A stretch of 64,000 nt of DNA from positions 5,572,536 to 5,636,535 of the forward strand of contig OZ025888.1 of the NCBI GenBank assembly GCA_964019415.1. The letters are read 5' to 3'. Shown one piece after another: positions 11,401 to 20,925 of the stretch. The notes beneath the pieces were generated by a model. The model saw nothing but the letters and a program-made list of their open reading frames with translations, was not told the origin of the DNA and searched no databases. Both the position numbers and the translations under genes were made by a program. Positions within the stretch are counted from its first letter, which is position 1, and every line of letters starts with the position of its first letter. This DNA comes from Ianthella basta (taxonomy: Eukaryota > Porifera > Demospongiae > Verongiida > Ianthellidae).

Positions 11401-12055
11401 CAGATGTGCTGCATTCTGGTTTAGAATACTGTCTAACCCCTTGTATGATGGCAGGATTTTGAGAGTAGCTGCAGTAGAAGCTATGGTGTGTGGAGGGTCA
11501 TGGATGATGAAACTACAGGATTGTCTTAAGTCATTTGGGTGGGATGGTGTTGGAGCTGAGGAGGTACGAGGCCTATCCAGTGCAGAAATCAAAGTTATGT
11601 TAGAAACTTGTGCAAAGAGGTCGATTGAGGATGAATGGACTTGTGAGCTTAGTACCAAACCTAAGTTGGCAACATTGCGGCTACTAAAAGAAAAGGGTAG
11701 TGAATCGCGATGCTTGGAAGTAGCTAGTAAGTCTCTGAGACGGATGATGATGATGGTGAGAGGTGGGACAGCCCCCCTTATGATTGAAAGTGGACGGTGG
11801 CGAGGGCTGCCGAGAGAGGAGAGAAGGTGTCGGGAGTGTCAATCAGGGAAGATTGAGGATGTGCCCCATTGGTTGTTGGAGTGTCATGCATGGGGCACAG
11901 AACGACAAGCTCTCCTGCAGTGCATGAGGCAAGTAGTCAATGATTTTGATAATCTCGAGGAGGATGACAAGTTGGTCTGCGTTTTGGACAGGGGATGCAA
12001 GCACGCATCAATATTGAAAGCCATTATGAAGATGTGGAGTGCCCGATTCTATTAG
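8495..12055 (+). CDS. LINE ORF2 protein: APE endonuclease, reverse transcriptase, C-terminal zinc knuckle
   Basis: The 1186-residue frame has no stops. The N-terminal APE-type endonuclease shows MCWNVCGW, VVESWL, LLCGDFNARCG and IPDHSALVWD. The reverse transcriptase has KSTGRDGISLEMM, PIPKG, DEQGGFRRGRGCRDQI, AAFIDFRKAYDRVD, GLRQGCVLSPLLF, LLFADDTVLLAEN (catalytic FADD) and YKYLGCVID. Near the C-terminus CRECQSGKIEDVPHWLLECH is the zf-RVT type Cys/His motif of LINEs. All catalytic motifs are present, so the copy could be active or very recently inserted. It nicks target DNA and copies its own RNA by target-primed reverse transcription. Confidence 0.95.
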   Translation: MGDEGMMMEVGPSVGSDGTCGELGVDFDVNLKVMCWNVCGWSNMNVCQFGRGVDHTDIRSLVLNHYKPDVIGVVESWLRGGEEASFEGYKWFGNNRKSIHKRAVRGSGGVGVLVREPLLRFWSCEVLDCDVEDILWAKRSNVASGVDVVLAVCYIPPMSSGREVCLEGRLQCLSEQVSKYANLGTVLLCGDFNARCGCVEEVEGLGDRQSEDQVINEQGRVLLDFTRSLGLCVANGRAGSGDFTCISSKGCSVVDYCLLFKDDLGVVSNFKVISLTEFVEAFHADGIVERIPDHSALVWDIVLDSDVGCQGSEPEDTPGECSGNEFRYVVPDDYLCDKKRDIESIVENLHSFDGDQNHLDSLYDQLIGLMFSGLHKVKRSLSTSRQKHRWFTKDLMNMRKTFHQSERVWLRTKDKEERKCKRMDYVASRRAYAKAVSSSKRKFFRSQQLRLEKLLGNPKRWWRKVKKLGIVKRKVSDAYLDKVLDNNGVIQSGEEAVKVWSAHFREVLQGSKEPLVGKSGRSVCSEAPQGEQGSDNPELEGEITREEVMWALSKAKKRKSTGRDGISLEMMEVEILRDVWVHLFNACWRFGVVPSFWKRSIIVPIPKGRVKGACDTSNFRGISLTSLVGKIMCMVLNNRLADFLEAKELLADEQGGFRRGRGCRDQILSLLLIGQSMVAKKSSGMVAAFIDFRKAYDRVDRMKLWDCLGQYGIGGHFLMFLKGLYDGSMSQVRINNRLGKEFAVSRGLRQGCVLSPLLFSLYINSLVSELKRSDCGVLCGEMLVSSLLFADDTVLLAENAEDMRRSLQCLQTWCEEWSVEINVEKSAMMHMRKKRVDRCAATFKIGMNEIPWVSSYKYLGCVIDEFLDCSEMVEHRVKLGSQALGTWLRNCRESVGEVNGRSFLQLLQSLVESVLMYGVEVWGCHHKLEGLSQIQLRALRIFFGVGLRHPKASLLMEADAMPVAWLARVRCAAFWFRILSNPLYDGRILRVAAVEAMVCGGSWMMKLQDCLKSFGWDGVGAEEVRGLSSAEIKVMLETCAKRSIEDEWTCELSTKPKLATLRLLKEKGSESRCLEVASKSLRRMMMMVRGGTAPLMIESGRWRGLPREERRCRECQSGKIEDVPHWLLECHAWGTERQALLQCMRQVVNDFDNLEEDDKLVCVLDRGCKHASILKAIMKMWSARFY

Positions 12056-12524
12056 CTAATGCCCCCTTTCAAGTACCTGTCCAGATTGATTGCTGTTCAA
12101 CTGATTAATTGACAATACTGACATGACTATAATTATGCTTATTATGATGTTTACTTTGCTGCTTCTTTTGGCCTCACAGGGCAGTTTGGCCCTAGTGCCT
12201 GAGGGCATGTGGCATAATAATAATAATAATAATAACATAGTACCCGAAGGAAATCGTGAGGGGGGACGCTTATCGGTCGAGGGGGACATGATTCGGCAAC
12301 GACCATTCTGCCGATAACCGTCGGGGGGTCCGAAAACGGCAAGAAACGTTGCCGAAAACGGTCCGGGGGGACCGGTTTTGGGGGGGACCATTATCGGCAC
12401 GACAGGGCAAGTGAAAACTGTAGCCTTCCTCATAACAGTGCACCTGTGCTTCTGTATTGAACACACCCCTGCTATTGTTTATGGTCTATGGCTAGAAACA
12501 CTGTATACTAGCGGAACCAAGTAG

Positions 12525-13105
12525 GTGGCTGAGTATGTACAAGAACTTAGAGAAGACTCGAGAGACTATCAAGTTACCGTCAAGTACGAAGAGCCGTTCT
12601 GCATTAATTGCCCTAGTTACCCGCACCGAACGAATGCACCCCTACGCAGCACTGTACATATCCGAACAGAAAGAGCAGAGACTCTGGCGATTACCCGTGC
12701 TTGTGGCCGAGCGGGCTCGGCAACGGCTCGGCGAAGGCTACTCCACCGGCTCACGGCACCTTTGTTGGGCGCCCACCATTGACGGTGTGACAGGGACACC
12801 ATAGCCCAGTGCTCGCTATGTGGCTCGGCACTGCCTCGGGCGTGTAATACCCGCAGGCTTGGCTACTTGAGTGGTTTAGGGGGCCCAGAAGCGTCCTACT
12901 TGATGCCGGAAACAGATAACACAGGAACACGAACACAGCTGCGTAACGGTCCGTTTTCAACGAGAGGGTCATCTCCCAGCGCCATACTTACCGTTATTCT
13001 CCCCGTGAGCTGCACTAACCAAGCCAGCGAGGCAGCAAATGAGCGCCAAACTAGCGGCAAGCATAGTCATCCTCGACTCCCCGACTTCAGCACAGCAGTA
13101 GCTAA
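12525..13105 (+). other. Conserved block of copy A, possible decayed coding sequence
   Basis: This stretch is paired with 18632–19162 in copy B. Translated fragments in copy B (18789–19103) are open for 104 codons and include a Cys pair (CLLCGSLSRACNTRRPGYL). The matching frame in copy A is broken by a stop near 12802. It could be a degenerate exon or repeat, or simply duplicated non-coding DNA. I recognise no family. Confidence 0.3.
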
Positions 13106-13139
13106 CCACGGTTTAATTGGCAAAGCCCGGTAGGGTGAT

Positions 13140-13526
13140 GACTAATTAGAGATTCATGAAAGGGCGAACACGAACGTCAACATGTCTATGCCTATAAAAT
13201 TATTCCAATTTAATTTACTCACCACAGCAATTAGTATCAGGCCCTGAGGGGTGGTTCCAGAAGGAGGAGCTTTTGGGGCAGCCCCCCTAGCCAGCTCCGA
13301 GCTACTTTCTTAGCAAATTGCTCTAAAGTGTACATCCAGCAGGACTTAATTATAATGGCCTAAATCATCTAAATACCTTTAGAGGAGCTGGTGTTATCTT
13401 ATAGAATCTAGTGTGGCTGCACAGGGATCTAAATTTAGTTTTTTCTTACTTTTGGCCGCCGGCCCAAATGAAAGTGCTGAGCCCCCCTTCAAGGTTGGGC
13501 TAGATTCGCCAGTACGCATCCAAAAA
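13140..13526. other. Spacer between duplication copies
   Basis: I see no gene here. The DNA is AT-rich with a G/C-rich patch near 13250–13310 and a pyrimidine-rich patch near 13480. It lies between the right end of copy A homology and the helicase-tail relic that opens copy B. Confidence 0.5.
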
Positions 13527-13795
13527 CAGCTACCACAGACCATCAGAGGAACAAAGTCATTTTAGTGCATGAAACGCCATACTGCAACAAAAGCATGCAT
13601 TAATTCCTCCAATTCAATCATTACAGTAACATCGTACTTGAACTGCGTGAAGTAAAAAAAGTCTCTGTATATGCATGGGAGGGGTGCTAATGTTTGCAAC
13701 AATAATAGCTATGGTGTGTTATACAATGACGTGGGTGGGCACGTGAACGCATACAATTAAACAATAGAACTTTGGATAATTTTATTGACTCTTCT

Positions 13796-16700
13796 TTAAT
13801 TATAATCCACCATATCATCAAGGTCAGTGACATTTTTCTCGTCGGTATAGTCCTTGGTGGCAAAGCTAAGCGTTGGTTCCAGTGCTGCAGATTTCATTCT
13901 TCGGCGGTACACCCACCACACTGCAGTGAATCCTATCACCGTGGCAATCAGGAGAAGGGCGACCAAAATGATGACACCCAGAGTGATTCCAGCCACTGCT
14001 GATGCCTGGATGCCTCCAGTTTGTGTATCAGGGGTAGCAGTAGGCGGTGGACCTGTTGGACCTGCAGTTGGGGAACAGGAGTTAATAGTTGAAAAGTTAC
14101 TCCGTACTGAAATCTGAGAAGGGCGCTCAGCACATTGCTGAATACTGTATATATGCACACAGACACAGCTCCAGTCACAAATATATACAACCTCCCTTGT
14201 ATATATCTACATAATTTGATAGTGTTTGTTTGTTTGTTTGTTTATTCCTTCTTTAACTCCTCTTTATAAGTACTGAATGAAATCCCATCTAACATTCAGG
14301 AGTCAGTGCGAATGAGTGTTCTCTGTGAAAAAAGTGAAGTCTTGCTATTCCCTTGGACATATCCTTGGCTTTACAAAGACAGTCAAAAATTTATTATCGT
14401 TTTATTGTCATATTAGTGAGGGCAAACAAAATGGCTGACAGATGCGCTAGTAGCTTCACAAAGAATTCTGTAGCTTTGCAAAGAGGATGTTTTATGTAAG
14501 ACCCCACATTCTAATTAAATTGTTTGCAGTGCTGTGGCGATCCGTAGGTCATCTTGGCACATTCGTTACTGTACGGAAACCAAACCAGGCACACAAACAC
14601 GCACAACCAACCACTGTAACCCTCGTGCATGTGCGCCGTAGGGTTAATTAGCAGTCTTAAGGTAGCATGCACAAGAGTATGATCATGTGCACCTGTAGGA
14701 CATGTCGATGTATCCACGGGGATCTCCGTCAGGGGAATCAGGTCCATTTGACCCAAAATAGGAATGACAACACTGAGCTGTTGGCGGATGTTGGTTGTAG
14801 CATGGGGGAGACAGAGAGAAGAGAAAGTGTACAGGAAATAGGTTGGGTATAACACATAATTATAATACCATTCATTTCTGACAAATTCCATGCAAACAAG
14901 AAAGGTAATTAGGCCATACTCTAAGGAGTGAATGGACTGCCAGCTGCTGGCAGTGGCCATGGCTCGGTTGGATATAGGGTAAAGGGTTGGCTATTGATAA
15001 TAATAATAATAATAATAATTGATCTTATTTAATGTGGGGAACCTTTAGCCAGAGGGCTACTCTTCCAGGCACCCACAACACATACATAATACAAACAACA
15101 TAGACACACATACAGTATGATCAGTTTGTTATTTGTTCAGTGGGGCTGTTTGTTGTCAGGGGGGGGTGCTGCCACTGAAAACTTCTCTGCCATGGCCTGG
15201 GCTTGATCTTGAACCGGAAACATCCCATAATCATGGATCTTGAATCGTGTGCTTCAGCTCCAGACCACCAGCACCCCCTTGATCTAGATTGATCTAGAGG
15301 TCTCGCTGGTCTTGGTCCAATTGGTTGCCAGTTTTTCCTTCACAACAGCATGGTACATGGACCATCTCCATTAGACTGTACTATAGCTAACCAAAATCAG
15401 CATACTAATAATTGTGAACAGTACATGGTTATGTACATACATAATATGGAGATAGGGCATTGGCAAAGAGTCAGTAACACATACATACATGTCTGTGCAT
15501 ACCACAGGAGGTATACAGTGGAACCTGTCTAAGATGGTCACTGTGTAAGGCAGCCACCTCTCTGAAACAGCCAGCCTCACTGGCCCCAAATAGCACTAAA
15601 GTATGTAAAGCATTGCAATCTACCTCTGTAACGCAGCCACCTCTCTATAAAGGTCAATCATAATTGGTCCACAGGTGGCTGTCTTAGACAGGCTTCACTG
15701 TACTACAATACTTATCCCTACTACACTAGTATTACACAGTTGCTATGCAACTCACCGCAAAGTCTAGAGCTCCTGGAACTTGGATCACTGTGACGTGTAA
15801 AGTGACAGTTACGGTGAAAAATGCAGAGGGTATCGAAAAGGAGTCCACTGCACTTTTATCAAAGTTACGATCGTAAATCTTGTTCCCTGAGTTGTCGGCA
15901 AACACAAGGTGAATGGCTGGTGGGTTCAGACATGGAAGAACCTCCAGGTTGATGTTGAAGGCAGCTGAACTTCCTACTATTGTGACACTCAAGGTACAAG
16001 CCACTCCCGAGCAGTTGTCGTATCTGTTGCATACATCAGTAACACTGCCAGTAGGGAGGCGCTGTTGAGCCAATGCATCTAAGTCGTCTGCGATGGTATC
16101 CCACACCACACAGCTGTCCTGGGTGGGACAGGATGATCGGTCCACAGGGATCGTTGTGAGAGGAACAAGTTCGATACTCAGTTGAAAGAGGACAACGTAA
16201 GCAGAGAGCTGGAAGAAACAAACAACAACACAACAAGTTGTAACACAAACAACAACACAACAAGCTGTAACACAAACACAAACAACAACACAACAAGCTG
16301 TAACACAAAAACAAACAACAACACAACAAGCTGTAACACAAACAAAAACACAACAAGCTGTAACACAAACACAAACAACAACACAACAAGCTGTAACACA
16401 AACACAAACAACAACACAACAAGCTGTAACACAAACACAGACAACAATGCAGACAAGCTGTAAGTACACGAGACACTATCAACAAGATGACATGCACGCA
16501 GCGCTGTGTGTAAAACAAGGCTAGACTTGTCACACAACACGTCAAGAGGTAGGCCCACTGCATTACAAAGGGACATGGGGGAGTCAAACATGTACTGCTT
16601 GTGGTCATGTGTGTAAGCAGTGGAGGTGTATACAAGCTGAGTACAGTGTGACATCCTTATATGGACATCGTCAAACCAGTATACACCTCTCTAATGAGGA

Positions 16701-17941
16701 CTGTGCCTGCTGTCCCAGCTACATAGAGATGTGTACAAAACTACCTCTGAAATAAGGACACCTCTCTAATGAGGGCACTTGGGCCTGTCCTAAACTGTCA
16801 CAGAGATGTCTGGAATAGAGAAGTGTCCTTATGTCCTTCAGACTAAACCCAACAACCCCGACATTAGCAATAACGAGAGTAGCGCTCTGTAAAGGGAGGG
16901 ACACTGAATACAAGGCCACGTACCGCAAACAACATGGAACCATCCTGTTGGTGGATTAGCGTCACAATGACATTGATGGCAAACCCATTTACTAAGAATG
17001 GTATAGTTGTATTCCTGTCAACTATCCTGTCAATGTGGACAGCTCCTGTCGAGTCATCAACGACCAATCTCACAGCTGGTGGAGTTTGACATGGAAGAAA
17101 GTACAGCTTAGCTTCATAAGTGTTAAATTGGTACTGAGTCAAGCAGTGGACGCCTGTGCAGTTTTGAAAGCGTTCGCACGTCTCTGTTGCATCGAAGATG
17201 GGCAGGCTGAATCGTTTGGGTACCTCGGCAGCAATCAGGTCTGCAGCATCGCAAGCTGTTTCTGGCTGTGTAGGGCTGGTAGGTAGGGTGGGTGGGGGCG
17301 GGGTTTGGGTTGTAACAGTCCCATTTTCATTGCAGAGTTTGTCGTCTATTGGAATGGGACTTAGTGGGAGTATAGTATATCCTGTATTGCCTGAAATAGC
17401 TTCTGCCTAATGGGATGAAGGAGGGAGGGAAGGAGGGAGGGAGGGAGGGAGGGAGGGGAGGGAAGGAGGGATGGAAGGGGAGGGGAGGGAGGGAGGGAGG
17501 GGAGGGAGGAAGGGAGGAAGGGAGGGAGGGAGGGAGGGAGGGAGACAGAGAGTAAGAGACAGGACAACCAAAACACCACAGTAAAGACACTGCACCAATA
17601 TCATTAACTCACTCCAAGAAGAACCGAATCGTTTCTGTCCTCAAAGGTTAGATTGATACGCAGAGGCAGGCCAAGAATTGTGTAATCAAACACTTTCGAT
17701 TGGTTCACAACTTCATCCAATAACGCTATATCGTTAAAAACCGAAACAGTGCGTATTGCACGAGGCCGCTGACAAGGAAGGAGAACGACCTTGGTGTACG
17801 TCTGTCCACCGAATGTATGAGCTGTACACTGTAACCCTAGGCAACCATCTGTCGTATTGCACACTTCAGGTACACCCAGGTGGTTGAAGGCCTCTGCTTC
17901 CACGGTGAGGTTGCGGAGACTCTCACATGTGGTGGTGGTAC
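13796..17941 (-). CDS. Modular type I membrane protein, copy B (family not recognised), 5' end not found
   Basis: The minus-strand exons are 17941–17613, 17406–16924, 16208–15756, 14777–14693 and 14061–13796. The first four have exactly the same lengths as in copy A (329, 483, 453 and 85 nt). Only the stalk/membrane exon is shorter (266 versus 293 nt), with one fewer PTG-type stalk segment. Module sequences are nearly identical to copy A apart from scattered substitutions, for example around INVIVTL in module 2. The cytoplasmic tail diverges at its end (VDYN versus VGESV) and gains a few residues after the RRR. The acceptor at 17942 implies one or more upstream exons, including a signal peptide, which I could not place. 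Both frames are open, so both copies may be expressed. Confidence 0.7.
14995..15020. repeat. (ATA)n microsatellite
   Basis: A run of about eight ATA/TAA units lies in an intron of the copy B gene. It is a simple repeat, resembling LINE 3' tails, but no LINE sequence precedes it. Confidence 0.7.
15514..15702. mobile_element. MITE-like element, family I, short form
   Basis: The ends are ACAGTGGAACCTGTCT and GACAGGCTTCACTGT as an inverted pair. The interior has two GCAGCCACCTCTCT heads, against six in the copy A counterpart. It sits at the corresponding intron position of copy B. Confidence 0.7.
16209..16470. repeat. 33-bp minisatellite in intron
   Basis: Tandem copies of a unit containing AAGCTGTAACACAAACACAA lie immediately upstream (in transcript sense) of the module 3 acceptor of the copy B gene. 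Copy A has a much shorter version at about 3750–3815. Long Cys/Val-rich frames on the minus strand here are translations of the repeat, not genes. Confidence 0.8.
16650..16850. mobile_element. MITE-like element, family II, copy B
   Basis: It shares TCCCAGCTACATAGAGATG and AAATAAGGACACCTCTC with 4174–4445 and has fewer internal repeats. It is intronic in the copy B gene. Confidence 0.55.
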
Positions 17942-18631
17942 CTGCAGCGGACAAGTAGCATTACTACTGAAGGATCAATGCAACGTAGAGTTCTCTATAG
18001 TCAACAAATTGATATTGAACAAATTCCCAGCAGAAGAAATGAACACTAAGCACGAGAGTAGATCTCTTATCTACTCTTGGTACAATACAACTCTTAAATA
18101 TAAGCAGCTGACGAAGGTCTTGAGACCAAGATTGGCTACTATCAGTAATCACCCATCCTGCAATGAATCTACTTTACCTGAGAGCATTACCAAAGAAGAT
18201 GTTTGCGTTACAGTATGGAAGTATGGTCAAGAATGGTCCTTTAGACTACAATGAATATATAAGATCGACTCCACACAGTACTGCACTCAAAGAACAAGTG
18301 AAAGCTGCAGCAATCCTTCATAACAGTGCACCTGTGCTTCCGTATTAATGTGAAATGATGAAAAGCTCTCACCAATGAATACAAATAGTGTGGACACATT
18401 CATAGGTCAGTGTCACCTTCAATTTCCCAGCACAGCCTGGGCACACCATACATCTGTCGACCTCACAATTCAGTTAGTGAAACCACTGTGCAGCCCCTCA
18501 CACACACAACTGAATGGCTTGCCAAACACGCCCCTACTAATGGTCATGGTTTACTGATAGACGCAGTGCAAGTAACAATATACACCAAACATGGTATATA
18601 ATAATACAGCGGAAGCAATTAGCTAGGCTGG

Positions 18632-19162
18632 CTGAGTACATGGAATTTAGAGAAGACTCAAGAGATAGATCGAATTACCGTTACGCACGCACGTACGAAG
18701 AGTCCTTCTGCATTGCCCTGGCGACCCGCACCGAACGAGTGCATCCCTACACAGCACTGTACATAACGCAACTGAAACAGCAGAGACTTTGGCGATTACC
18801 CGTGCTCAAACCCGAGCTATTAAAGGGCAATGGCTCGGCGAAGGCCACTCCACTGGCTTACGGCTCTGCTGCTGGGCGCTCACCATTGATAGCGACACTG
18901 CCCAGTGCTTGCTATGCGGCTCACTGTCTCGGGCGTGTAATACCCGCAGGCCTGGCTACTTGAGTGGCGTAGGGGCAAGAGAAGCCTCCTACTTGATGCC
19001 GGAAACAGAGACAGCTAATGTCCGTTTCCTACGAGGGTCATCTCCACTTACCGTGACTCTCCCCGTGATCTGCACTGACCAAGCCAGCGAGGCAGCAAAC
19101 TAGCGCTAAACTAGCGGCAAGCATGTTCAACCACAACTCCTCTGCCTCAACACAGCAGTTTT
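18632..19162 (+). other. Conserved block of copy B, possible decayed coding sequence
   Basis: This is the counterpart of 12525–13105. It stays open for about 104 codons in one frame (18789–19103) and contains a CxxC-like element. No start context, splice signals or known domain were recognised. Confidence 0.3.
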
Positions 19163-19330
19163 AATCCCGAATATACGAAACCAAGACGCTCCACAAGAAT
19201 GTTAATTTCAGATCGCAAGCTGTCCTGATGACGGAACATGACGTCTTTAATCACATGCGTTCGCCCAATAAACTTCATTATAACAACAAGAGAATGTCAC
19301 AATTATGTTCTAAGAATGTGTGAATTCCAT

Positions 19331-20830
19331 TCAGTTCATGCCTTGTCTTGCTAGGCGTCGGTCTCTCTCTTCCGCAATGGTCAGTCTCACTCCCTTTCCT
19401 TTCGGCAGAGATACCGTAGGCTTGCTTCCCTTCCCAATCACAAACACATTCCCTTGCCGTGTAGCAAAGGTGTTTCCAGCAGCATCCTTGATTTGGACAA
19501 TGTCATGAGATCCAGGGTGTCTCTCCTTGGTCATTATCACACCCACACGCCCCAAGTTACGCCCACCAGTCACCATGGCAACATTCCCTATCTCAAACTT
19601 CACGTGATCGATGATTTCTCCCGAGTCAATCTTGATTTTCACAGTGTCATTCACTTTGATGAGAGGGTCTGGGTAGCGTATAGTGCGGCCATCATGGGTG
19701 ACACAGAAAGGCACTCCCTTGGGACCAACTTGGACACGCTTTACCTTGCCCAGCTTGAACTGTGTATAAGGAAGGAGAGAGGAGAGGAGGACAGAGTTAC
19801 ATGGGCAGTTAAAGGTATGAAGGGAACAATGAGGCAGAACACCCAAGAAAGAGAAACTGAATAAAGCATTTAGTTCCAAACACCCTCTGTTCCTGCTATC
19901 AATTACACAAAGTGTTACATTACCTGACGAAAACAACACACAATGCACAGGTAGCTTCAGATGGCTGTGAGAGGTCAGACTGTTCCATGAATCTTTCTCA
20001 CCTTTGCCTCTTCCGATGTGATTCTGTGGATGGTGAAGCGGCCCTTGACATCATACAACAGGCGAAAGTACTCTGCGGTCTTGTCAATCTGGATTACATC
20101 TGTAAGCAGTGAAGACGAAGATGGAGTCATTCCAGCCACGCACACACACACATGTAATCACACACAGACCCAACAGACGATTAAAGAAAGCCCCCATCCT
20201 CTGCTCAGCCTCTTCCTATAACGATCACAGCATCAAGCGCTCACATATTAAGCCTTCTACATTTCATCAAGGCAGAGGGATGGGCGGGCACCAGCCATCA
20301 ATCTACCTACTATCACCAGTGTCCTGCACGCGTGCACACTGGGACACACCTCCGCAGCACTACCACACATCCCGCTACAGCTCACCCATGAATCCACCGG
20401 GAAAGCATGGGTCCGTCCTGACTTTCCCGTCCACCTTCACCAACCGTTGGGCGAGTATCTTGGTCACCTCCTTTCCATTCAGGGCATACTTTAACCTGTT
20501 TCGCAAGAAGATGATCAGTGGTAGGCATTCTCTCAGCTTGTGCGGACCGGGGGACGGACGAGGTGCCTAAACCACACATTAAAGAAAGTCACAGTAAGTG
20601 AGTTTTACTGCAGAATGCCCCCCTGGGTGAAACGTGCGGCGCTTACATATCGTCCGCTGAGCTTGTCCAGCATCCAATGCTTAGGGGCATTAAGCCGCTT
20701 CAAGTGCTTTCGCGGTCCCCTAACCTACAAAATAAAAGCATACCAACACAAAAGTAACACGTCTCTTGCCACTTCACATCACCGTGCACTTGATACGTTT
20801 CGATACTTCTGCACGCTGACTACCCACCAT
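19331..20830 (-). CDS. RPS4: 40S ribosomal protein S4 (eS4)
   Basis: Five minus-strand exons give 262 residues: 20830–20828 (the ATG alone), 20724–20647, 20566–20386, 20099–20002 and 19759–19331. All junctions close in phase. The protein starts [18 protein letters not shown] and contains [46 protein letters not shown] and [13 protein letters not shown]. These are diagnostic of eS4, and the length is essentially that of human RPS4X (263). It is a structural component of the cytosolic small ribosomal subunit. A first exon that is only the initiator codon is shared with vertebrate RPS4. A candidate box C/D snoRNA lies in the third intron, and an NRF1/ETS-like promoter lies just upstream. Confidence 0.97.
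20198..20278 (-). ncRNA. Candidate intronic box C/D snoRNA in RPS4
   Basis: Read on the minus strand within the third RPS4 intron (20385–20100), an 81-nt segment begins with CCTCTGC. Two bases later comes a C box TTGATGA. A C'-like TTGATGC lies in the middle. The segment ends in a D box CTGA followed directly by GCAGAGG. The outer CCTCTGC and GCAGAGG can pair perfectly over 7 bp, which is the kink-turn terminal stem expected of C/D snoRNAs. Size and location (a ribosomal-protein intron) fit. The C box has U rather than R at its first position. I could not assign a target; the guide would be the bases just 5' of the D box. Confidence 0.55.
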
Positions 20831-20864
20831 CTTGTCTCTGTCGAGTGAACACACACCGTGCAAT

Positions 20865-20925
20865 TGCGCATGCGCAGATTGCTCCTAAACTAGGCGGAAG
20901 TAGCAACAACGGAAGTAGTGACGTA
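20865..20925 (-). promoter_or_regulatory. RPS4 proximal promoter: NRF1 palindrome and ETS-like sites
   Basis: TGCGCATGCGCA at 20865–20876 is a perfect NRF1-type palindrome, 35 bp upstream of the RPS4 ATG. Two CGGAAGT ETS-like sites lie at about 20895 and 20910, and GTGACGTA follows at about 20919. No TATA box is seen. Such sites are typical of housekeeping promoters in animals; use here is inferred. Confidence 0.5.

Larger units (their letters stand above)
7380..12236 (+). mobile_element. Non-LTR retrotransposon (CR1/L2-like), apparently intact ORFs
   Basis: Two adjacent ORFs (7563–8480 and 8495–12055) are followed by ~180 bp of 3' sequence ending in an (ATA)n tail at 12213–12236, typical of target-primed LINE insertion. 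The 5' end is uncertain. A GC-richer leader runs from about 7380 to the first ATG, which sits in AAGATGGCGGC. The element lies inside the inverted-repeat DNA element. Placement in the CR1/L2 group rests on the PHD-type ORF1 and an APE endonuclease plus RT in ORF2; no tree was made. Confidence 0.85.
6174..12405. mobile_element. Inverted-repeat DNA element with a nested LINE
   Basis: Copy A contains sequence from 6174 to 12405 that copy B lacks at the matching site (about 18290). The ends are imperfect inverted repeats: left CTGTCACGCAGATAAGTGTC and, reading in from the right, CTGTCGTGCCGATAATGGTC, followed by C-runs on both sides. Subterminal GGTCCCCCCGGACC and CCGTTTTCGGCAA motifs occur on both arms. 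Left-arm DNA spans about 6174–7380 and right-arm DNA about 12240–12405. The LINE lies between. No transposase is seen, so it is non-autonomous. A clear target duplication was not found. A short internal direct repeat (6604–6656 versus 6724–6776) lies in the left arm. Confidence 0.75.
1403..13110. repeat. Segmental duplication, copy A (interrupted)
   Basis: The segment from about 1403, inside the last codons of the helicase, to about 13110 is collinear with 13527–19165. The match covers the helicase tail, the whole minus-strand membrane-protein gene and a block near 12.5–13.1 kb. Copy A is interrupted by a foreign insertion at 6174–12405, so the homologous parts are 1403–6173 and 12406–13110. 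The two copies also differ in tandem-repeat number and in small indels. Confidence 0.85.
13527..19165. repeat. Segmental duplication, copy B (uninterrupted)
   Basis: It opens with a relic of the helicase's last codons and 3' end (13530–13590). It then carries the paralogous membrane-protein gene and ends near 19165 in the block matching 12525–13105. It lacks the 6.2-kb insertion, so it records the pre-insertion state of the locus. Confidence 0.85.

Noticed and set aside
12211-12236. The (ATA)n run as an independent microsatellite
   Set aside because: Its position directly after the LINE 3' sequence fits a LINE tail better.
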